This document shows positions 27,742-39,071 of a DNA stretch of 64,000 nucleotides, one piece after another (the stretch's first letter is position 1; each line of letters starts with the position of its first letter). The notes beneath the pieces were generated by a model that saw nothing but the letters and a program-made list of their open reading frames with translations, did no database searches and was not told where the DNA came from. This stretch comes from Levilactobacillus zymae DSM 19395 (GTDB lineage Bacteria; Bacillota; Bacilli; Lactobacillales; Lactobacillaceae). The DNA lies in assembly GCF_001434115.1 (NCBI RefSeq), contig NZ_AZDW01000034.1, forward strand, positions 138,654 to 202,653, in the 5' to 3' direction. A program made the translations under genes and the position numbers.

Positions 27742-28758
27742 ATGGCAGACGACGACCGGATAGTGTCACCAGAACCGGAGGACGCCAGAGAAGATTCCGT
27801 GGAGAAATCCTTACGACCCCAAACGCTGGGGCAATACATCGGGCAAGCACCGATCAAACACGAATTAAACGTCTACATCCAAGCGGCGAAGCAACGCGAA
27901 GAGTCCCTGGACCACGTGTTGCTGTACGGCCCACCCGGCTTAGGGAAGACCACCCTAGCTTGGGTGATCGCCAACGAGATGGGCGTGCAGGTGCGCACGA
28001 CCAGTGGTCCGGCCATTGAAAAGCCGGGGGACCTGGTCGCCTTGTTAAACGAGCTACAACCTGGGGACATCTTATTTATCGACGAAATTCACCGGTTGCC
28101 GAAGGTCGTGGAAGAAATGCTATATTCGGCGATGGAAGACTTCTACATCGATATCGTGGTGGGGCAAGGCCCGACCGCGCATCCGGTGCATTTTCCGTTA
28201 CCGCCGTTTACCCTGATTGGGGCCACGACGCGGGCGGGGCTATTATCGGCACCGCTACGGGACCGGTTCGGCATCGTCGAACACATGGCTTACTACAACG
28301 CCGACGACCTGGAAGAGATCGTTTTGCGGTCGGCCGACATTTTTCAAACGCCGATCGCCCCGGCCGGCGCGCACGCCATCGCGTTACGTTCTCGCGGGAC
28401 CCCGCGGATCGCCAACCGGTTATTGAAGCGGGTCCGCGACTTCGCGGAAGTTTCCCCGGATCACGACACCATCGATCCGGAAATCGTGGACCACGCGTTG
28501 ACCCTGTTACGCGTGGATTCCGCGGGGCTAGACTCGACGGATATCAAGTTACTGACCACCATGATCGACTACTATAACGGCGGTCCGGTGGGCCTTAACA
28601 CCCTGGCGGCCAACATCGGTGAAGAAACCGAAACGGTGGCGGCCATGTACGAACCCTACCTGTTACAACGCGGATTTCTGAAGCGTACGGCCAAGGGGCG
28701 CGTGGTCACCGAAGCCGGCTACCGCCACCTGGGACGACCGTTGCCCACCGATGATTAG
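27742..28758 (+). CDS. ruvB: Holliday junction branch migration helicase RuvB
   Basis: AAA+ motor that drives branch migration with RuvA. Walker [10 protein letters not shown] is near residue 62, Walker [10 protein letters not shown] is near 113, sensor [18 protein letters not shown] near 160, and the winged-helix domain at the C-terminus includes [16 protein letters not shown]. Length of 338 aa is standard. AAAGGAGG precedes ATG 27742. It lies between ruvA and queA, with queA starting 25 bp downstream. Confidence 0.97.
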   Translation: MADDDRIVSPEPEDAREDSVEKSLRPQTLGQYIGQAPIKHELNVYIQAAKQREESLDHVLLYGPPGLGKTTLAWVIANEMGVQVRTTSGPAIEKPGDLVALLNELQPGDILFIDEIHRLPKVVEEMLYSAMEDFYIDIVVGQGPTAHPVHFPLPPFTLIGATTRAGLLSAPLRDRFGIVEHMAYYNADDLEEIVLRSADIFQTPIAPAGAHAIALRSRGTPRIANRLLKRVRDFAEVSPDHDTIDPEIVDHALTLLRVDSAGLDSTDIKLLTTMIDYYNGGPVGLNTLAANIGEETETVAAMYEPYLLQRGFLKRTAKGRVVTEAGYRHLGRPLPTDD

Positions 28759-28783
28759 ACTGGCTTAAAAGGAGGACTTCACC

Positions 28784-30975
<2,192 letters not shown>

Positions 30976-30981
30976 AAATAA

Positions 30982-31011
30982 TTGGACGGATTCCCCGTAG
31001 TCTGGTAAAGT
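30982..31011 (+). promoter_or_regulatory. Candidate promoter of yajC
   Basis: TTGGAC (30982-30987) and TAAAGT (31006-31011) with 18-bp spacing. The -10 is preceded by TGG. Confidence 0.5.
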
Positions 31012-31048
31012 TGTTCATTAGAGTAAGCTACAGAAGGAGTGAACAAAT

Positions 31049-31504
31049 GTGTTAAGTAATCTGGTAGTTGCTGCGGCCAGCCAATACTCCACGTTGATCA
31101 TCTTAGTGGTCTTCTTGGCGTTGATGTATTTCTTGATGTTACGGCCACAACAAAAGCAACAAAAGAAGCACCGGGACATGATGAGCGAACTGAAAAAGGG
31201 CGATCACGTGATCACCATCGGGCGCTTACACGGTGTGATTGACGAAATCAACCAAGCCGACAAAACGGTGACCCTGGACTGTGACGGAATCTACTTGGTC
31301 TTCGACTTACGGGCCATTGCCCAAGTCACGGCCCAAGCACCCCAAGCGGTGACGGCCCCTGCTGCGGCAGAAGCCGCTAAGGACCAGGACGCTTCAGCGA
31401 AACCCGCTGATGACGCCAAGCCCGCCAAAAACGACGACGCTGCCTCAGCCGATTCAGCTAAGGCTGAAGACACTGATGCTAAGGCAGACGGCGACGCTAA
31501 ATAA
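31049..31504 (+). CDS. yajC: Preprotein translocase subunit YajC
   Basis: Accessory subunit of the Sec translocase. One membrane helix (residues 13-31, TLIILVVFLALMYFLMLRP) is followed by KKHRDMMSELKKGDHVITIGRLHGVI, the family core. After residue 95 a tail rich in Ala, Asp and Lys extends the protein to 151 aa, longer than the usual 90-110. The start is GTG 31049 with AAGGAGTG upstream. The nearby ATG at 31047 is out of frame. A strong terminator follows. Confidence 0.92.
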   Translation: MLSNLVVAAASQYSTLIILVVFLALMYFLMLRPQQKQQKKHRDMMSELKKGDHVITIGRLHGVIDEINQADKTVTLDCDGIYLVFDLRAIAQVTAQAPQAVTAPAAAEAAKDQDASAKPADDAKPAKNDDAASADSAKAEDTDAKADGDAK

Positions 31505-31515
31505 GCTGGTAACGT

Positions 31516-31545
31516 AACGACTCCACTGTGGGGTCGTTTTTTTTT
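31516..31545 (+). terminator. Terminator of yajC
   Basis: AACGAC-CC pairs with GG-GTCGTT around ACTGT, then a run of nine or more T. Confidence 0.85.
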
Positions 31546-31565
31546 CGGGAGCGGGGGGATGCAAA

Positions 31566-31579
31566 CGAACAAACGTTCC
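31566..31579 (+). promoter_or_regulatory. LexA (SOS) box at the dinB promoter
   Basis: CGAAC-AAAC-GTTCC agrees with the Gram-positive consensus CGAAC-N4-GTTCG except for the last base. It ends 2 bp before the TATAAT -10 (31582-31587), where bound LexA should block RNA polymerase. Confidence 0.85.
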
Positions 31580-31627
31580 GTTATAATGGAACTAATGATG
31601 AGTCACGACTTGAAAGGGGTGGAAGAC

Positions 31628-32734
31628 GTGCCACGACCGGCGGCAAAATTCACACAACGCAAAATCATTCACGTTGATATGGATGCCTTTTATGCGTCCA
31701 TCGAGATGCGCGACCACCCCGAATTTCGGCGGCACCCGCTGATCATCGCCAAGGACCCGCGTAAAACCGGGGGGAGAGGCGTGGTCACGACCGCCAATTA
31801 CCTGGCGCGCCAACACGGGGTCCACTCGGCCATGAGCGCCAACGAGGCCTTAAAATTATGTCCCGAAGCCATCTTTCAAACCCCGAACTTTCCCCATTAC
31901 CGGGAGATTTCCGAACAGATTCACCGCATCTTTCACGAGTACACCGATAAGATCGAACCGGTGGCCTTCGATGAGGCCTACTTAGACGTCACTGAGAACA
32001 AGCACCATCTGCATTCGGCGGTCCAGGTGGCCCACGAACTGCAGGCCGAAATTTACGATCAGACCCACCTAACCTGTTCGACGGGGATTTCTTACAGTAA
32101 GTTCTTGGCCAAGGAGGCCTCGGATTTCCGTAAGCCGGTGGGGGTGAGCGTGATCCTGCCCGAAGACGCGCATGATTTCTTGATGGCGCTGCCCATCGAG
32201 CGGTTCCGGGGCGTGGGCAAGAAGACCGTCCCCAAGATGCACGACCTGGGCATCCAGACCGGTGCCGACCTGTACCAACGGTCGCAGTTGGAGCTGATCC
32301 ACGACTTTGGCAAGTTCGGCTACATCTTGTACCAGCGGGTCCGCGGCATCGACGAGCGGCCCGTCGAGTATCAGCGGGAACGTAAGTCGATCGGCAAGGA
32401 GCGGACGTACGGGCCGCCGCTGACCACGGCGGGCGAGGTGGAAAACCAGTTGCGCCGCCTAGCGACCATGGTGGCCCAGACGGTCGCCCAGAAGCAACGC
32501 CACGGTAAAACGCTGGTGTTGAAGCTGCGGACCAGCGACTTTACCACGGTCACCAAGCGGATCACCCAGGAAGACTTTTTGACCAACGAGGCGACGACCT
32601 ATTATGAGTTGGCCCTCCAGTTGTACCACGAGGTGGCCACGGCCGACGAACAGATTCGCCTGCTGGGCATCACCATCACGGGACTAGCCGCCCAGAGCTT
32701 TGAAAACGTTCGGCTACCTTTATGGGGTGATTAG
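31628..32734 (+). CDS. dinB: DNA polymerase IV (translesion, Y family)
   Basis: Error-prone polymerase that bypasses lesions. The catalytic motif is [18 protein letters not shown] near residues 13-30, [12 protein letters not shown] carries further acidic catalytic residues near 100, and the finger [13 protein letters not shown] and FRGVGKKTV helix-hairpin-helix are present. The end (residues 355-368) lacks a classical clamp motif that I can identify with certainty, although RLPLWGD resembles a short clamp peptide. Length is 368 aa from GTG 31628, 8 nt after AAAGGGG. Upstream in-frame ATGs lie at or before the promoter -10. SOS control is indicated by the LexA box. Confidence 0.95.
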   Translation: MPRPAAKFTQRKIIHVDMDAFYASIEMRDHPEFRRHPLIIAKDPRKTGGRGVVTTANYLARQHGVHSAMSANEALKLCPEAIFQTPNFPHYREISEQIHRIFHEYTDKIEPVAFDEAYLDVTENKHHLHSAVQVAHELQAEIYDQTHLTCSTGISYSKFLAKEASDFRKPVGVSVILPEDAHDFLMALPIERFRGVGKKTVPKMHDLGIQTGADLYQRSQLELIHDFGKFGYILYQRVRGIDERPVEYQRERKSIGKERTYGPPLTTAGEVENQLRRLATMVAQTVAQKQRHGKTLVLKLRTSDFTTVTKRITQEDFLTNEATTYYELALQLYHEVATADEQIRLLGITITGLAAQSFENVRLPLWGD

Positions 32735-32745
32735 ACAGACTTTCT

Positions 32746-32774
32746 TTGAAATTACCCCCCAAAACTTGTATACT
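32746..32774 (+). promoter_or_regulatory. Promoter of the DHH phosphoesterase gene
   Basis: TTGAAA (32746-32751) and TATACT (32769-32774) with 17-bp spacing. Confidence 0.65.
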
Positions 32775-32829
32775 GAAACGCAGTATTGCGGCGGGTTATC
32801 CCGCCAATCGGAAAGAACGGGTGAGCAGC

Positions 32830-33789
32830 ATGGCCATTGAAAACGCCATTTTAGAAGAAATCAAACACTACCAAACCATTATTATTCACCGACACCAGCA
32901 TCCAGATCCGGACTGCGTGGGGGCTCAACTGGGTCTGCGCGAAATTTTGCGGGCCAGTTTTCCCGACAAGACCATCTTAGCGGTCGGCAAACACTACGCC
33001 GGCTTTGATTGGCTGGGCCAGGCCGATACCGACGTGGCCGACGACCAGTACGCCAACGCGTTGGTAATCGTGGTCGACACGGCCAACCAACCCCGCGTCG
33101 ATGACGACCGCTGGCACACCGGGAAGGCCGTCGTGAAAATCGACCACCATCCCAACGACGACGCCTTCGGGGACCTGCAATGGGTCTTAGATCAGGCGTC
33201 GAGTACTTCGGAAATGCTGTACGACTTTTACGCGGCCAACGCTAGCGAGTTAACGTTACCGCAAGAGGCCGCCCGGCTATTTTACGCCGGTATCGTGGGT
33301 GACACGGGTCGCTTCATGTACCCGGCCACCTCGGCCCACACCATGGCCGTGGCGGGTAAATTGATGGCGACCGGCTTTTCGGCCAGCGACGTCAACCAGG
33401 CCGAAGACGAGGTTTCACCAGCGATGGCCCGACTCTCGGCTTACGTGTACCAGAATTTGACGATTTTACCTAGCGGGGCCGCTTACCTGAAATTAAGCGA
33501 CGCCGACCTCGAACCGTTCGAATTGGGCGAGACCGACTCGACTTCCGCGGTCGTACCGTTACCCGGTAAGATCACCACGGTTGTGGCCTGGGCCTTCTTC
33601 GTGGAAGCCAAGGATCACACCTACCGCATTCGGTTACGGTCGAAGGGTCCGTCGATCAACGGCCTCGCCAAGGCGCACGGTGGGGGCGGCCACGCCTTAG
33701 CCAGTGGTGCCACGGCCCACGACCAAGCAGAAATTGACCAGGTGATCCACGAGTTGGACGCCCTGGTCGCGCAAGACAAAGGAGAATAG
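32830..33789 (+). CDS. DHH/DHHA1 family phosphoesterase (NrnA-like oligoribonuclease / pAp phosphatase)
   Basis: Likely degrades nanoRNAs or cyclic-dinucleotide-derived pApA, and possibly 3'-phosphoadenosine 5'-phosphate. Motifs: HRHQHPDPDCVGAQLGL (residues 18-34), VDTAN near 83, DHHPN near 104, and the DHHA1 domain with AKAHGGGGHALASGA near 285. Length of 319 aa matches NrnA. I start at ATG 32830. GTG 32821 three codons upstream is an alternative, and a longer extension to 32746 would overlap the promoter. The next gene starts 1 nt after its stop. Candidate partner in c-di-AMP turnover with CbpB at 45.9 kb, by inference only. Confidence 0.88.
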   Translation: MAIENAILEEIKHYQTIIIHRHQHPDPDCVGAQLGLREILRASFPDKTILAVGKHYAGFDWLGQADTDVADDQYANALVIVVDTANQPRVDDDRWHTGKAVVKIDHHPNDDAFGDLQWVLDQASSTSEMLYDFYAANASELTLPQEAARLFYAGIVGDTGRFMYPATSAHTMAVAGKLMATGFSASDVNQAEDEVSPAMARLSAYVYQNLTILPSGAAYLKLSDADLEPFELGETDSTSAVVPLPGKITTVVAWAFFVEAKDHTYRIRLRSKGPSINGLAKAHGGGGHALASGATAHDQAEIDQVIHELDALVAQDKGE

Positions 33790-33790
33790 C

Positions 33791-35149
33791 ATGACCGCAA
33801 CATTTAACGAGTTTCATTTGCAGCCATATTTAATGACGGCGTTACAGAAGATTGGGTTCAAACAACCCACGCCCGTTCAAGAGAAATTGATTCCCATCAT
33901 CGCCGCCGGTAAGGACGTCGTGGGTCAGTCCCAGACGGGGAGTGGCAAGACCCATACCTTTTTACTGCCAATCTTTAACCAATTGACCAGTGATAACCAG
34001 GTCCAGGCCGTGATCACCACGCCTAGCCGGGAACTGGCCTACCAGATTCACAGTGCGGCCGAACAGTTAGCTGCCGAAGCGCCGTTTGAGATTCGCATCG
34101 GTAACTACGTCGGGGGGACCGACAAACAGCGGCAATTGAACAAGCTGCATAATTTCCAACCGCAACTGGTCATCGGGACGCCCGGACGGGTCATGGATTT
34201 GATCCAGTCCGACGCCTTAGACGTTCACACGGCGCGGCAGTTCGTGGTGGACGAAGCCGACATGACGCTGGACCTCGGATTCTTGGACCAGGTCGATAAG
34301 ATTGCCAGCCGGATGCCGAAGAACCTGCAAATGATGGTCTTTTCGGCGACAATTCCGCAAAAACTTAACCCGTTCTTACGCAAGTATCTGAACCATCCCG
34401 TGATCGAGGAAATCCCGGCGTCGGCCATCATCAGTGACACCATCGATAACTGGTTGATTTCCACCAAGGGTCAGGACCGCAACCGGTTGATTTACCAACT
34501 GATTACCATGGGCGAACCCTACCTGGTCTTGATTTTTGCCAATACCAAGACCCGGGTCGAAGAATTACACGACTACCTGAAGAATCAGGGGTTAAAGGTC
34601 GCCATGATTCACGGGGGTATCAAACCGCGGGAACGGAAGCGGGTCATGCGTGAGGTCAAAAACCTGCAATACCAATACGTCGTGGCGACCGATTTGGCCG
34701 CGCGGGGAATCGATATTGAAGGGGTCTCGCACGTGATCAACGACGATATTCCCGAAGACCTCGACTTCTTCATTCACCGGGTCGGTCGGACGGGCCGGCA
34801 GGGAATGCCGGGAACGGCCATCACCCTGTACTCGCCGGGCGAAGAAAAGCTGGTCTCCGAGATTGAAGCATTGGGGATTCACTTCGAGCCTAAGCGCATC
34901 AGTAACGGTGAAATCGTCGATTCGTACGACCGAAACCGCCGGACCAAGCGGCGCAAGTCCACGCAACATCTGGACCCGACGCTGATTGGGATGGTCAAGA
35001 AGAAGAAAAAGAAGATTAAGCCAGGGTACAAACACCAAATCAAGCAGGCTATCCACGCCAAGAAGGACCAGGACAAGCGGATTGCCGCCAGAGCGGCCGC
35101 CAGAGCGGAACGTAAGCGGCGTAAGCGCGATTCGGATCGCTATCAATAA
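33791..35149 (+). CDS. DEAD-box RNA helicase (CshB-like)
   Basis: ATP-dependent RNA helicase of ribosome assembly and RNA decay. The Q motif region reads GFKQPTPVQEKLIP, motif I is SQTGSGKT near residue 50, and motif II is DEAD in VVDEADMTLDLGF near 150. Motif III is SAT and motif VI is HRVGRTGR near 330. The C-terminal 60 residues are very basic (KKKKKKIKPGYKHQ and Arg/Ala/Lys repeats), probably an RNA-binding tail. Length of 452 aa fits CshB. GGAG just upstream overlaps the end of the DHH gene. Confidence 0.92.
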   Translation: MTATFNEFHLQPYLMTALQKIGFKQPTPVQEKLIPIIAAGKDVVGQSQTGSGKTHTFLLPIFNQLTSDNQVQAVITTPSRELAYQIHSAAEQLAAEAPFEIRIGNYVGGTDKQRQLNKLHNFQPQLVIGTPGRVMDLIQSDALDVHTARQFVVDEADMTLDLGFLDQVDKIASRMPKNLQMMVFSATIPQKLNPFLRKYLNHPVIEEIPASAIISDTIDNWLISTKGQDRNRLIYQLITMGEPYLVLIFANTKTRVEELHDYLKNQGLKVAMIHGGIKPRERKRVMREVKNLQYQYVVATDLAARGIDIEGVSHVINDDIPEDLDFFIHRVGRTGRQGMPGTAITLYSPGEEKLVSEIEALGIHFEPKRISNGEIVDSYDRNRRTKRRKSTQHLDPTLIGMVKKKKKKIKPGYKHQIKQAIHAKKDQDKRIAARAAARAERKRRKRDSDRYQ

Positions 35150-35152
35150 GAA

Positions 35153-35181
35153 TTGACAACCGGTAGCGTCCCACCTATAAT
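35153..35181 (+). promoter_or_regulatory. Consensus promoter of the alaS leader
   Basis: Perfect TTGACA (35153-35158) and TATAAT (35176-35181) with a 17-bp spacer. The strongest sigma-A promoter noted in the window. Confidence 0.88.
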
Positions 35182-35189
35182 TTCAAGTG

Positions 35190-35405
35190 GACAATTAAAT
35201 ATTAGTAGAGGATATGCCGGTCGTTGTCGATTTTCAGAAACGTTTTGGTCGCTGTGAAAAACGAATCGTGGTGACCGGTGCTCCCTCGTGAAACATCGCG
35301 ACTCAGCGTTATGAGTTTAAGAGGTTAACGACTAAACATCGTTGCAAGTAAAGTGGTACCGCGCTTCGGCGTCTTTACGGGCAACGGTGTTTTTATCTTT
35401 TTTTG
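35190..35405 (+). promoter_or_regulatory. T-box leader of alaS, alanine specifier GCU
   Basis: Stem I distal region has CAGAAACG and GGTCGCTGTGAAAA (35234-35260). The specifier loop aligns GCT (35280-35282, Ala) with the valine codon of the valS leader. The T-box GTGGTACCGCG is at 35353-35363, forming an antiterminator with arms GTAAAG/CTTTAC, bulge TGGTACC and GCG/CGT. The UGGU bulge suits tRNA-Ala with A73. I cannot find the usual competing terminator. Instead CATCGTTGC (35334-35344 region) pairs with GCAACGGTG (35391-35399), extending the antiterminator into a long hairpin followed by T5. Confidence 0.82.
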
Positions 35406-35418
35406 GAGGTTTTTAGAG

Positions 35419-38058
35419 ATGAAAGAGCTCAGTAGTAGTCAAATTCGACAGATGTACCTCGACTTTTTCCAGTCGAAGGGGCACACCATCGAACCCAGTG
35501 CATCCTTAGTGCCTAAGGACGACCCGTCCTTACTGTGGATCAACTCCGGGGTCGCCACGATGAAGAAGTACTTTAGCGGCCAGGTGGTTCCCGAGAACCC
35601 GCGCCTGACCAGTTCACAAAAGAGTATCCGGACCAACGATATCGAAAACGTGGGTCGGACGGCGCGGCACCACACGCTGTTTGAAATGCTCGGAAACTTC
35701 TCGGTCGGTGATTACTTCAAGAAGGAAGCCATCACCTGGGCCTGGGAACTGTTAACGTCACCCGACTGGTTCGGTTGGGACCCCGATAAGCTGTACATGA
35801 CGGTCTACCCTAAGGATACCGACGCCAAGATGTACTGGGAAAAGGCCGGCGTGGCGCCGGACCACATCATCCCGGTCGAAGACAACTTCTGGGATATCGG
35901 TGAAGGGCCTTCGGGTCCCGATTCCGAAATCTTCTACGACCGGGGCGAAAGCTTCAACAACCTGGCCGCCGATGATCCCGAAAATTACCCGGGGGGCGAA
36001 AATGAACGCTACCTCGAAGTCTGGAACATCGTGTTCTCCCAGTTCAACCACGAACCGGATGGCAGCTACAAGCCACTGCCCCGGAAGAACATTGATACGG
36101 GGATGGGCCTCGAACGGGTGGTTTCCATCTTCCAAAACGCCAAGACGAACTTTGAAACCGACCTGTTCTTACCGTTGATCGAAAAGACGCAGGCCTTAAG
36201 TGACGGTAAAAAGTACGGCGCCAACGCGGAAGACGATATCTCCTTTAAGGTGATTGCCGACCACGCGCGGGCGATTACTTTTGCCATCGGCGACGGGGCC
36301 TTACCGGGCAACGAAGGCCGGGGCTACGTCATTCGCCGGTTGATTCGGCGGGCGGTCGTCAACGGCCAAAAGTTGGGTATCCAGGGCGCCTTTTTGGACC
36401 AACTGGTACCCATCGTGGGCGAAATCATGCAGTCCTACTACCCAGAAGTGCTGAAGCAAAAGGACTACATTGCGAAAATCGTTCGTTCCGAAGAAGACCG
36501 GTTCGGCGAAACTCTGACCGGTGGGTTGGACCTATTGAACGGGCTGATCGCCGACTTGAAGAAGACCGGTGGCAAGCAGATTGCGGGTCCCGACGCCTTC
36601 AAGCTCTACGACACCTACGGCTTCCCGGTTGAATTGACGCAAGAATACGCCATCGACCAAGGCGTCACGGTCGATCAGGACGGGTTCAAGGCCGAAATGC
36701 AAAAGCAAAAGGACCGGGCCCGTAACGCTCGGGGCAAGCAAAAGGCCATGGGCTTACAACACGACCTGCTGATCAACGTCAAGACGCCTAGCGAATACGT
36801 GGGCTACACCCAACTGGAAACGCACAGCAAGTTGACCGAACTGGTCGTCGACGACCAACTGGCGGACGAAGCCGTTAGCGGCACCGCCGAAGCCATGTTC
36901 GACACCACGCCGTTTTACGCCGAAATGGGGGGCCAAGTGGCTGATCACGGGGACATCTACGACCTAGAAGGTCACGTGGTGGCCCACGTCAAGGACGTGC
37001 AACACGCTCCGAACGGCCAAAACCTGCACACCTTAGACGTGGTTTCGCCGTTGAAGAAGGGCGTCACCTACGACTTGAAGGTCGACCAAGTCTTCCACAG
37101 CAAGGTCGAAAAGAACCATACCGCGACCCACTTGTTGGATAAGGCCTTACGCGAGGTCTTCGGTGAACACACCCAACAGGCCGGTTCCCTAGTCGAAGGC
37201 GATTACCTGCGGTTTGACTTCACCCACTTTGGTCAAGTTGACCCGGCGGACCTGGAAAAGGCCGAAGCCATCGTCAACCAACAGATCTTTGCGGAACTAC
37301 CCGTCAAGACCGTGGTGACCGACATCGAAAGTGCCAAGAAGATGGGCGCCATTGCACTGTTTAGCGAGAAGTACGGTAAGACCGTGCGGGTCGTCAGTGC
37401 GGGCGATTTCGTCACCGAATTCTGTGGGGGGAACCACGTTAAGAACACCAACGAGATTGGCTTGTTCAAGATTACCTCCGAATCCGGGGTCGGCGCCGGG
37501 GTCCGGCGGATTGAAGCCGTGACCTCTGCGGCGGCGTACAAGTACCTGAACGACCGCAGCGCCATCTTAGACGCCGTGGCCGCCGACTTGAAGGTCACCC
37601 AGACCAACGACATCGAAACGCGGGTCCAGGCCTTACAAGCCCAGGTCAAGGAGCTGCAACAAAAGCAAGCGACCTTGGAAGGCAAGTTGGCCGGACAACA
37701 GGCCGGCGCCGTCTTTGACCACGTGGCAACGGCGGGCAACTACACGCTGATCAGTGGGACCGTGCAAGTTTCAAAGATGGACCAACTGCGGGCCTTAGCC
37801 GACACCTGGCGGGACAAGGCGTTATCCGACGTCTTGGTCTTAGGGGCGGAAGTCAACGGCAAGGCCAACCTGATCGTTGCGGTCAGTGCGGACAAGCAAA
37901 AGCAGGTCAAGGCCGGCGACTTGATCAAAGCCATTGCGCCTAAGATCAACGGGGGCGGCGGTGGCCGACCAAACCTCGCCCAAGCGGGGGGGAAGAACCC
38001 CGCTGGTTTGCCGGACGCCATGAGTGCGGCCAGTGCCTGGTTGCAGGAACAGGACTAG
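35419..38058 (+). CDS. alaS: Alanine--tRNA ligase (AlaRS)
   Basis: Class II synthetase with editing. The catalytic core starts at ELSSSQIRQMYLDFFQSKGH. The editing domain has HTATHLLDKALREVFG (H-x3-H) near residue 567 and CGGNHVKNTNEIG near 672, the zinc-dependent editing site. A C-Ala domain ends with GGGGGRPNLAQAGGK. Length of 879 aa is standard. TTTGGAGG points to ATG 35419. The frame upstream to 35353 belongs to the leader. Controlled by the T-box leader. Confidence 0.97.
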   Translation: MKELSSSQIRQMYLDFFQSKGHTIEPSASLVPKDDPSLLWINSGVATMKKYFSGQVVPENPRLTSSQKSIRTNDIENVGRTARHHTLFEMLGNFSVGDYFKKEAITWAWELLTSPDWFGWDPDKLYMTVYPKDTDAKMYWEKAGVAPDHIIPVEDNFWDIGEGPSGPDSEIFYDRGESFNNLAADDPENYPGGENERYLEVWNIVFSQFNHEPDGSYKPLPRKNIDTGMGLERVVSIFQNAKTNFETDLFLPLIEKTQALSDGKKYGANAEDDISFKVIADHARAITFAIGDGALPGNEGRGYVIRRLIRRAVVNGQKLGIQGAFLDQLVPIVGEIMQSYYPEVLKQKDYIAKIVRSEEDRFGETLTGGLDLLNGLIADLKKTGGKQIAGPDAFKLYDTYGFPVELTQEYAIDQGVTVDQDGFKAEMQKQKDRARNARGKQKAMGLQHDLLINVKTPSEYVGYTQLETHSKLTELVVDDQLADEAVSGTAEAMFDTTPFYAEMGGQVADHGDIYDLEGHVVAHVKDVQHAPNGQNLHTLDVVSPLKKGVTYDLKVDQVFHSKVEKNHTATHLLDKALREVFGEHTQQAGSLVEGDYLRFDFTHFGQVDPADLEKAEAIVNQQIFAELPVKTVVTDIESAKKMGAIALFSEKYGKTVRVVSAGDFVTEFCGGNHVKNTNEIGLFKITSESGVGAGVRRIEAVTSAAAYKYLNDRSAILDAVAADLKVTQTNDIETRVQALQAQVKELQQKQATLEGKLAGQQAGAVFDHVATAGNYTLISGTVQVSKMDQLRALADTWRDKALSDVLVLGAEVNGKANLIVAVSADKQKQVKAGDLIKAIAPKINGGGGGRPNLAQAGGKNPAGLPDAMSAASAWLQEQD

Positions 38059-38100
38059 GGGCATCTCGACTAGTCTGTGAAACTAGAAATTAGTTAATGG

Positions 38101-38133
38101 AAGCGCGATTCCCAACCGGGAATCGCGCTTTTT
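38101..38133 (+). terminator. Terminator of alaS
   Basis: Perfect 13-bp stem AAGCGCGATTCCC / GGGAATCGCGCTT around AACC, then T-rich tail. Confidence 0.92.
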
Positions 38134-38174
38134 GGATTGGTCTAATTAGGAGATTCCTATAGAGAATCAAATAG

Positions 38175-38203
38175 TTGGGTTATTGGTCTATTAGTGGTAT
38201 AGT
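38175..38203 (+). promoter_or_regulatory. Candidate distal promoter of ireB
   Basis: TTGGGT (38175-38180) and TATAGT (38198-38203) with 17-bp spacing, about 150 bp before the start codon. Confidence 0.55.
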
Positions 38204-38209
38204 AAACTC

Positions 38210-38315
38210 TCCGAAAGGTGAAGTCCCAGGCTGAACTGGGAGAAATCGGCCCCGAGTTTGTATTACGAAAAGATTACATCGGGGGTCGGTCGTTGTAGTT
38301 TGCTAGGCAATCGAG
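38210..38315 (+). ncRNA. Structured leader upstream of ireB, unknown class
   Basis: Between the distal promoter and ireB, TCCCAG/CTGGGA forms a hairpin with loop GCTGAA (38224-38241). TCGG-CCCCGA (38248-38257) pairs with TCGGGG-G-TCGG (38279-38289), about 10 bp with one bulged G, and TGTA/TACA extends inside. No family was recognised. A second weak promoter (TTGTAG 38293-38298, TAAAAT 38316-38321, 17 bp) would make a shorter transcript without these hairpins. Confidence 0.35.
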
Positions 38316-38356
38316 TAAAATTAACACTAAGTGAGGAAGTGCGGGGGTGTTATATA

Positions 38357-38629
38357 GTGAGTTCATTAGACAAAACGATGTATTTTGACTTTGGCGCTAA
38401 TCAACCGAAGGATGTCCACGAGACGCTGGTCACGGTTTATCGGGCACTAGAAGAAAAGGGTTATAACCCAATTAATCAGATTGTCGGGTACCTGCTATCG
38501 GGCGATCCTGCGTACATCCCGCGAATCAATGATGCGCGGAATTTAATTCGCAAACACGAACGTGACGAGATCATTGAAGAACTCGTGCGTTTCTATCTTA
38601 ATCAGAATGGACCGGTGAAGCCTTCATGA
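38357..38629 (+). CDS. ireB: IreB family regulatory phosphoprotein (UPF0297)
   Basis: Small protein of the IreB/YrzL family. In Enterococcus faecalis IreB is phosphorylated by the Ser/Thr kinase IreK and limits cephalosporin resistance. The sequence [19 protein letters not shown] and [20 protein letters not shown] is typical, and 90 aa is the usual length. The start is GTG 38357, with GCGGGGG upstream. The open frame reaches back to 38258 but that part is the structured leader. The stop overlaps the ruvX ATG by 4 bp (ATGA), the conserved ireB-ruvX-DUF1292 order. Confidence 0.92.
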   Translation: MSSLDKTMYFDFGANQPKDVHETLVTVYRALEEKGYNPINQIVGYLLSGDPAYIPRINDARNLIRKHERDEIIEELVRFYLNQNGPVKPS

Positions 38630-39063
38630 AGTTAATGGGATTAGATGTCGGATCTCGCACTGTCGGGATCGCAATTAGTGATGCGTTGGGCTGGACGGCC
38701 CAAGGAATCGAGATCATCCCGATTGACGAAGAAAATGAAGTGTTTGGCTTGGACCGGGTCGCTGAATTAGTGAAGGCCCATGACGTTGACGGGTTTGTGG
38801 TCGGACTGCCCAAGAATATGAACAATACTTTAGGGCCCCGGGTCGCCGCCTCGCAGCGTTACGGTCAAATGTTAACGGATCGGTTTCATTTACCGGTCGA
38901 CTTCGAAGATGAGCGGTTGACAACGGTGGAAGCGGAGCGTATGTTAGTGGAACAAGCTGACACGTCTCGGCGGAAACGCAAGCGCGTCATTGATAAATTA
39001 GCAGCTGGGTTGATTTTGCAGAACTACTTGGATCGCAAGGGCAAGTTAACCCGAGAAAAGTGA
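38626..39063 (+). CDS. ruvX: Holliday junction resolvase-like protein RuvX (YqgF)
   Basis: RNase H-fold nuclease of the YqgF family, implicated in 16S rRNA 5' processing and proposed as a resolvase. The first acidic motif is [17 protein letters not shown] (residues 3-19), the second is [10 protein letters not shown] near 64, and [12 protein letters not shown] carries the third catalytic acid near 90. Length of 145 aa is normal. Overlaps ireB by 4 bp, and its stop overlaps the region of the DUF1292 ribosome site. Confidence 0.93.
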   Translation: MKLMGLDVGSRTVGIAISDALGWTAQGIEIIPIDEENEVFGLDRVAELVKAHDVDGFVVGLPKNMNNTLGPRVAASQRYGQMLTDRFHLPVDFEDERLTTVEAERMLVEQADTSRRKRKRVIDKLAAGLILQNYLDRKGKLTREK

Positions 39064-39071
39064 GGTTTCCC

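Noticed and set aside
35353..35418. N-terminal extension of alaS into the leader
   Set aside because: It covers the T-box element. A clear GGAGG precedes ATG 35419, which begins the conserved AlaRS N-terminus.
38258..38356. N-terminal extension of ireB
   Set aside because: The extension overlaps hairpins and a promoter, has no ribosome site, and would make the protein far longer than the family. GTG 38357 fits.
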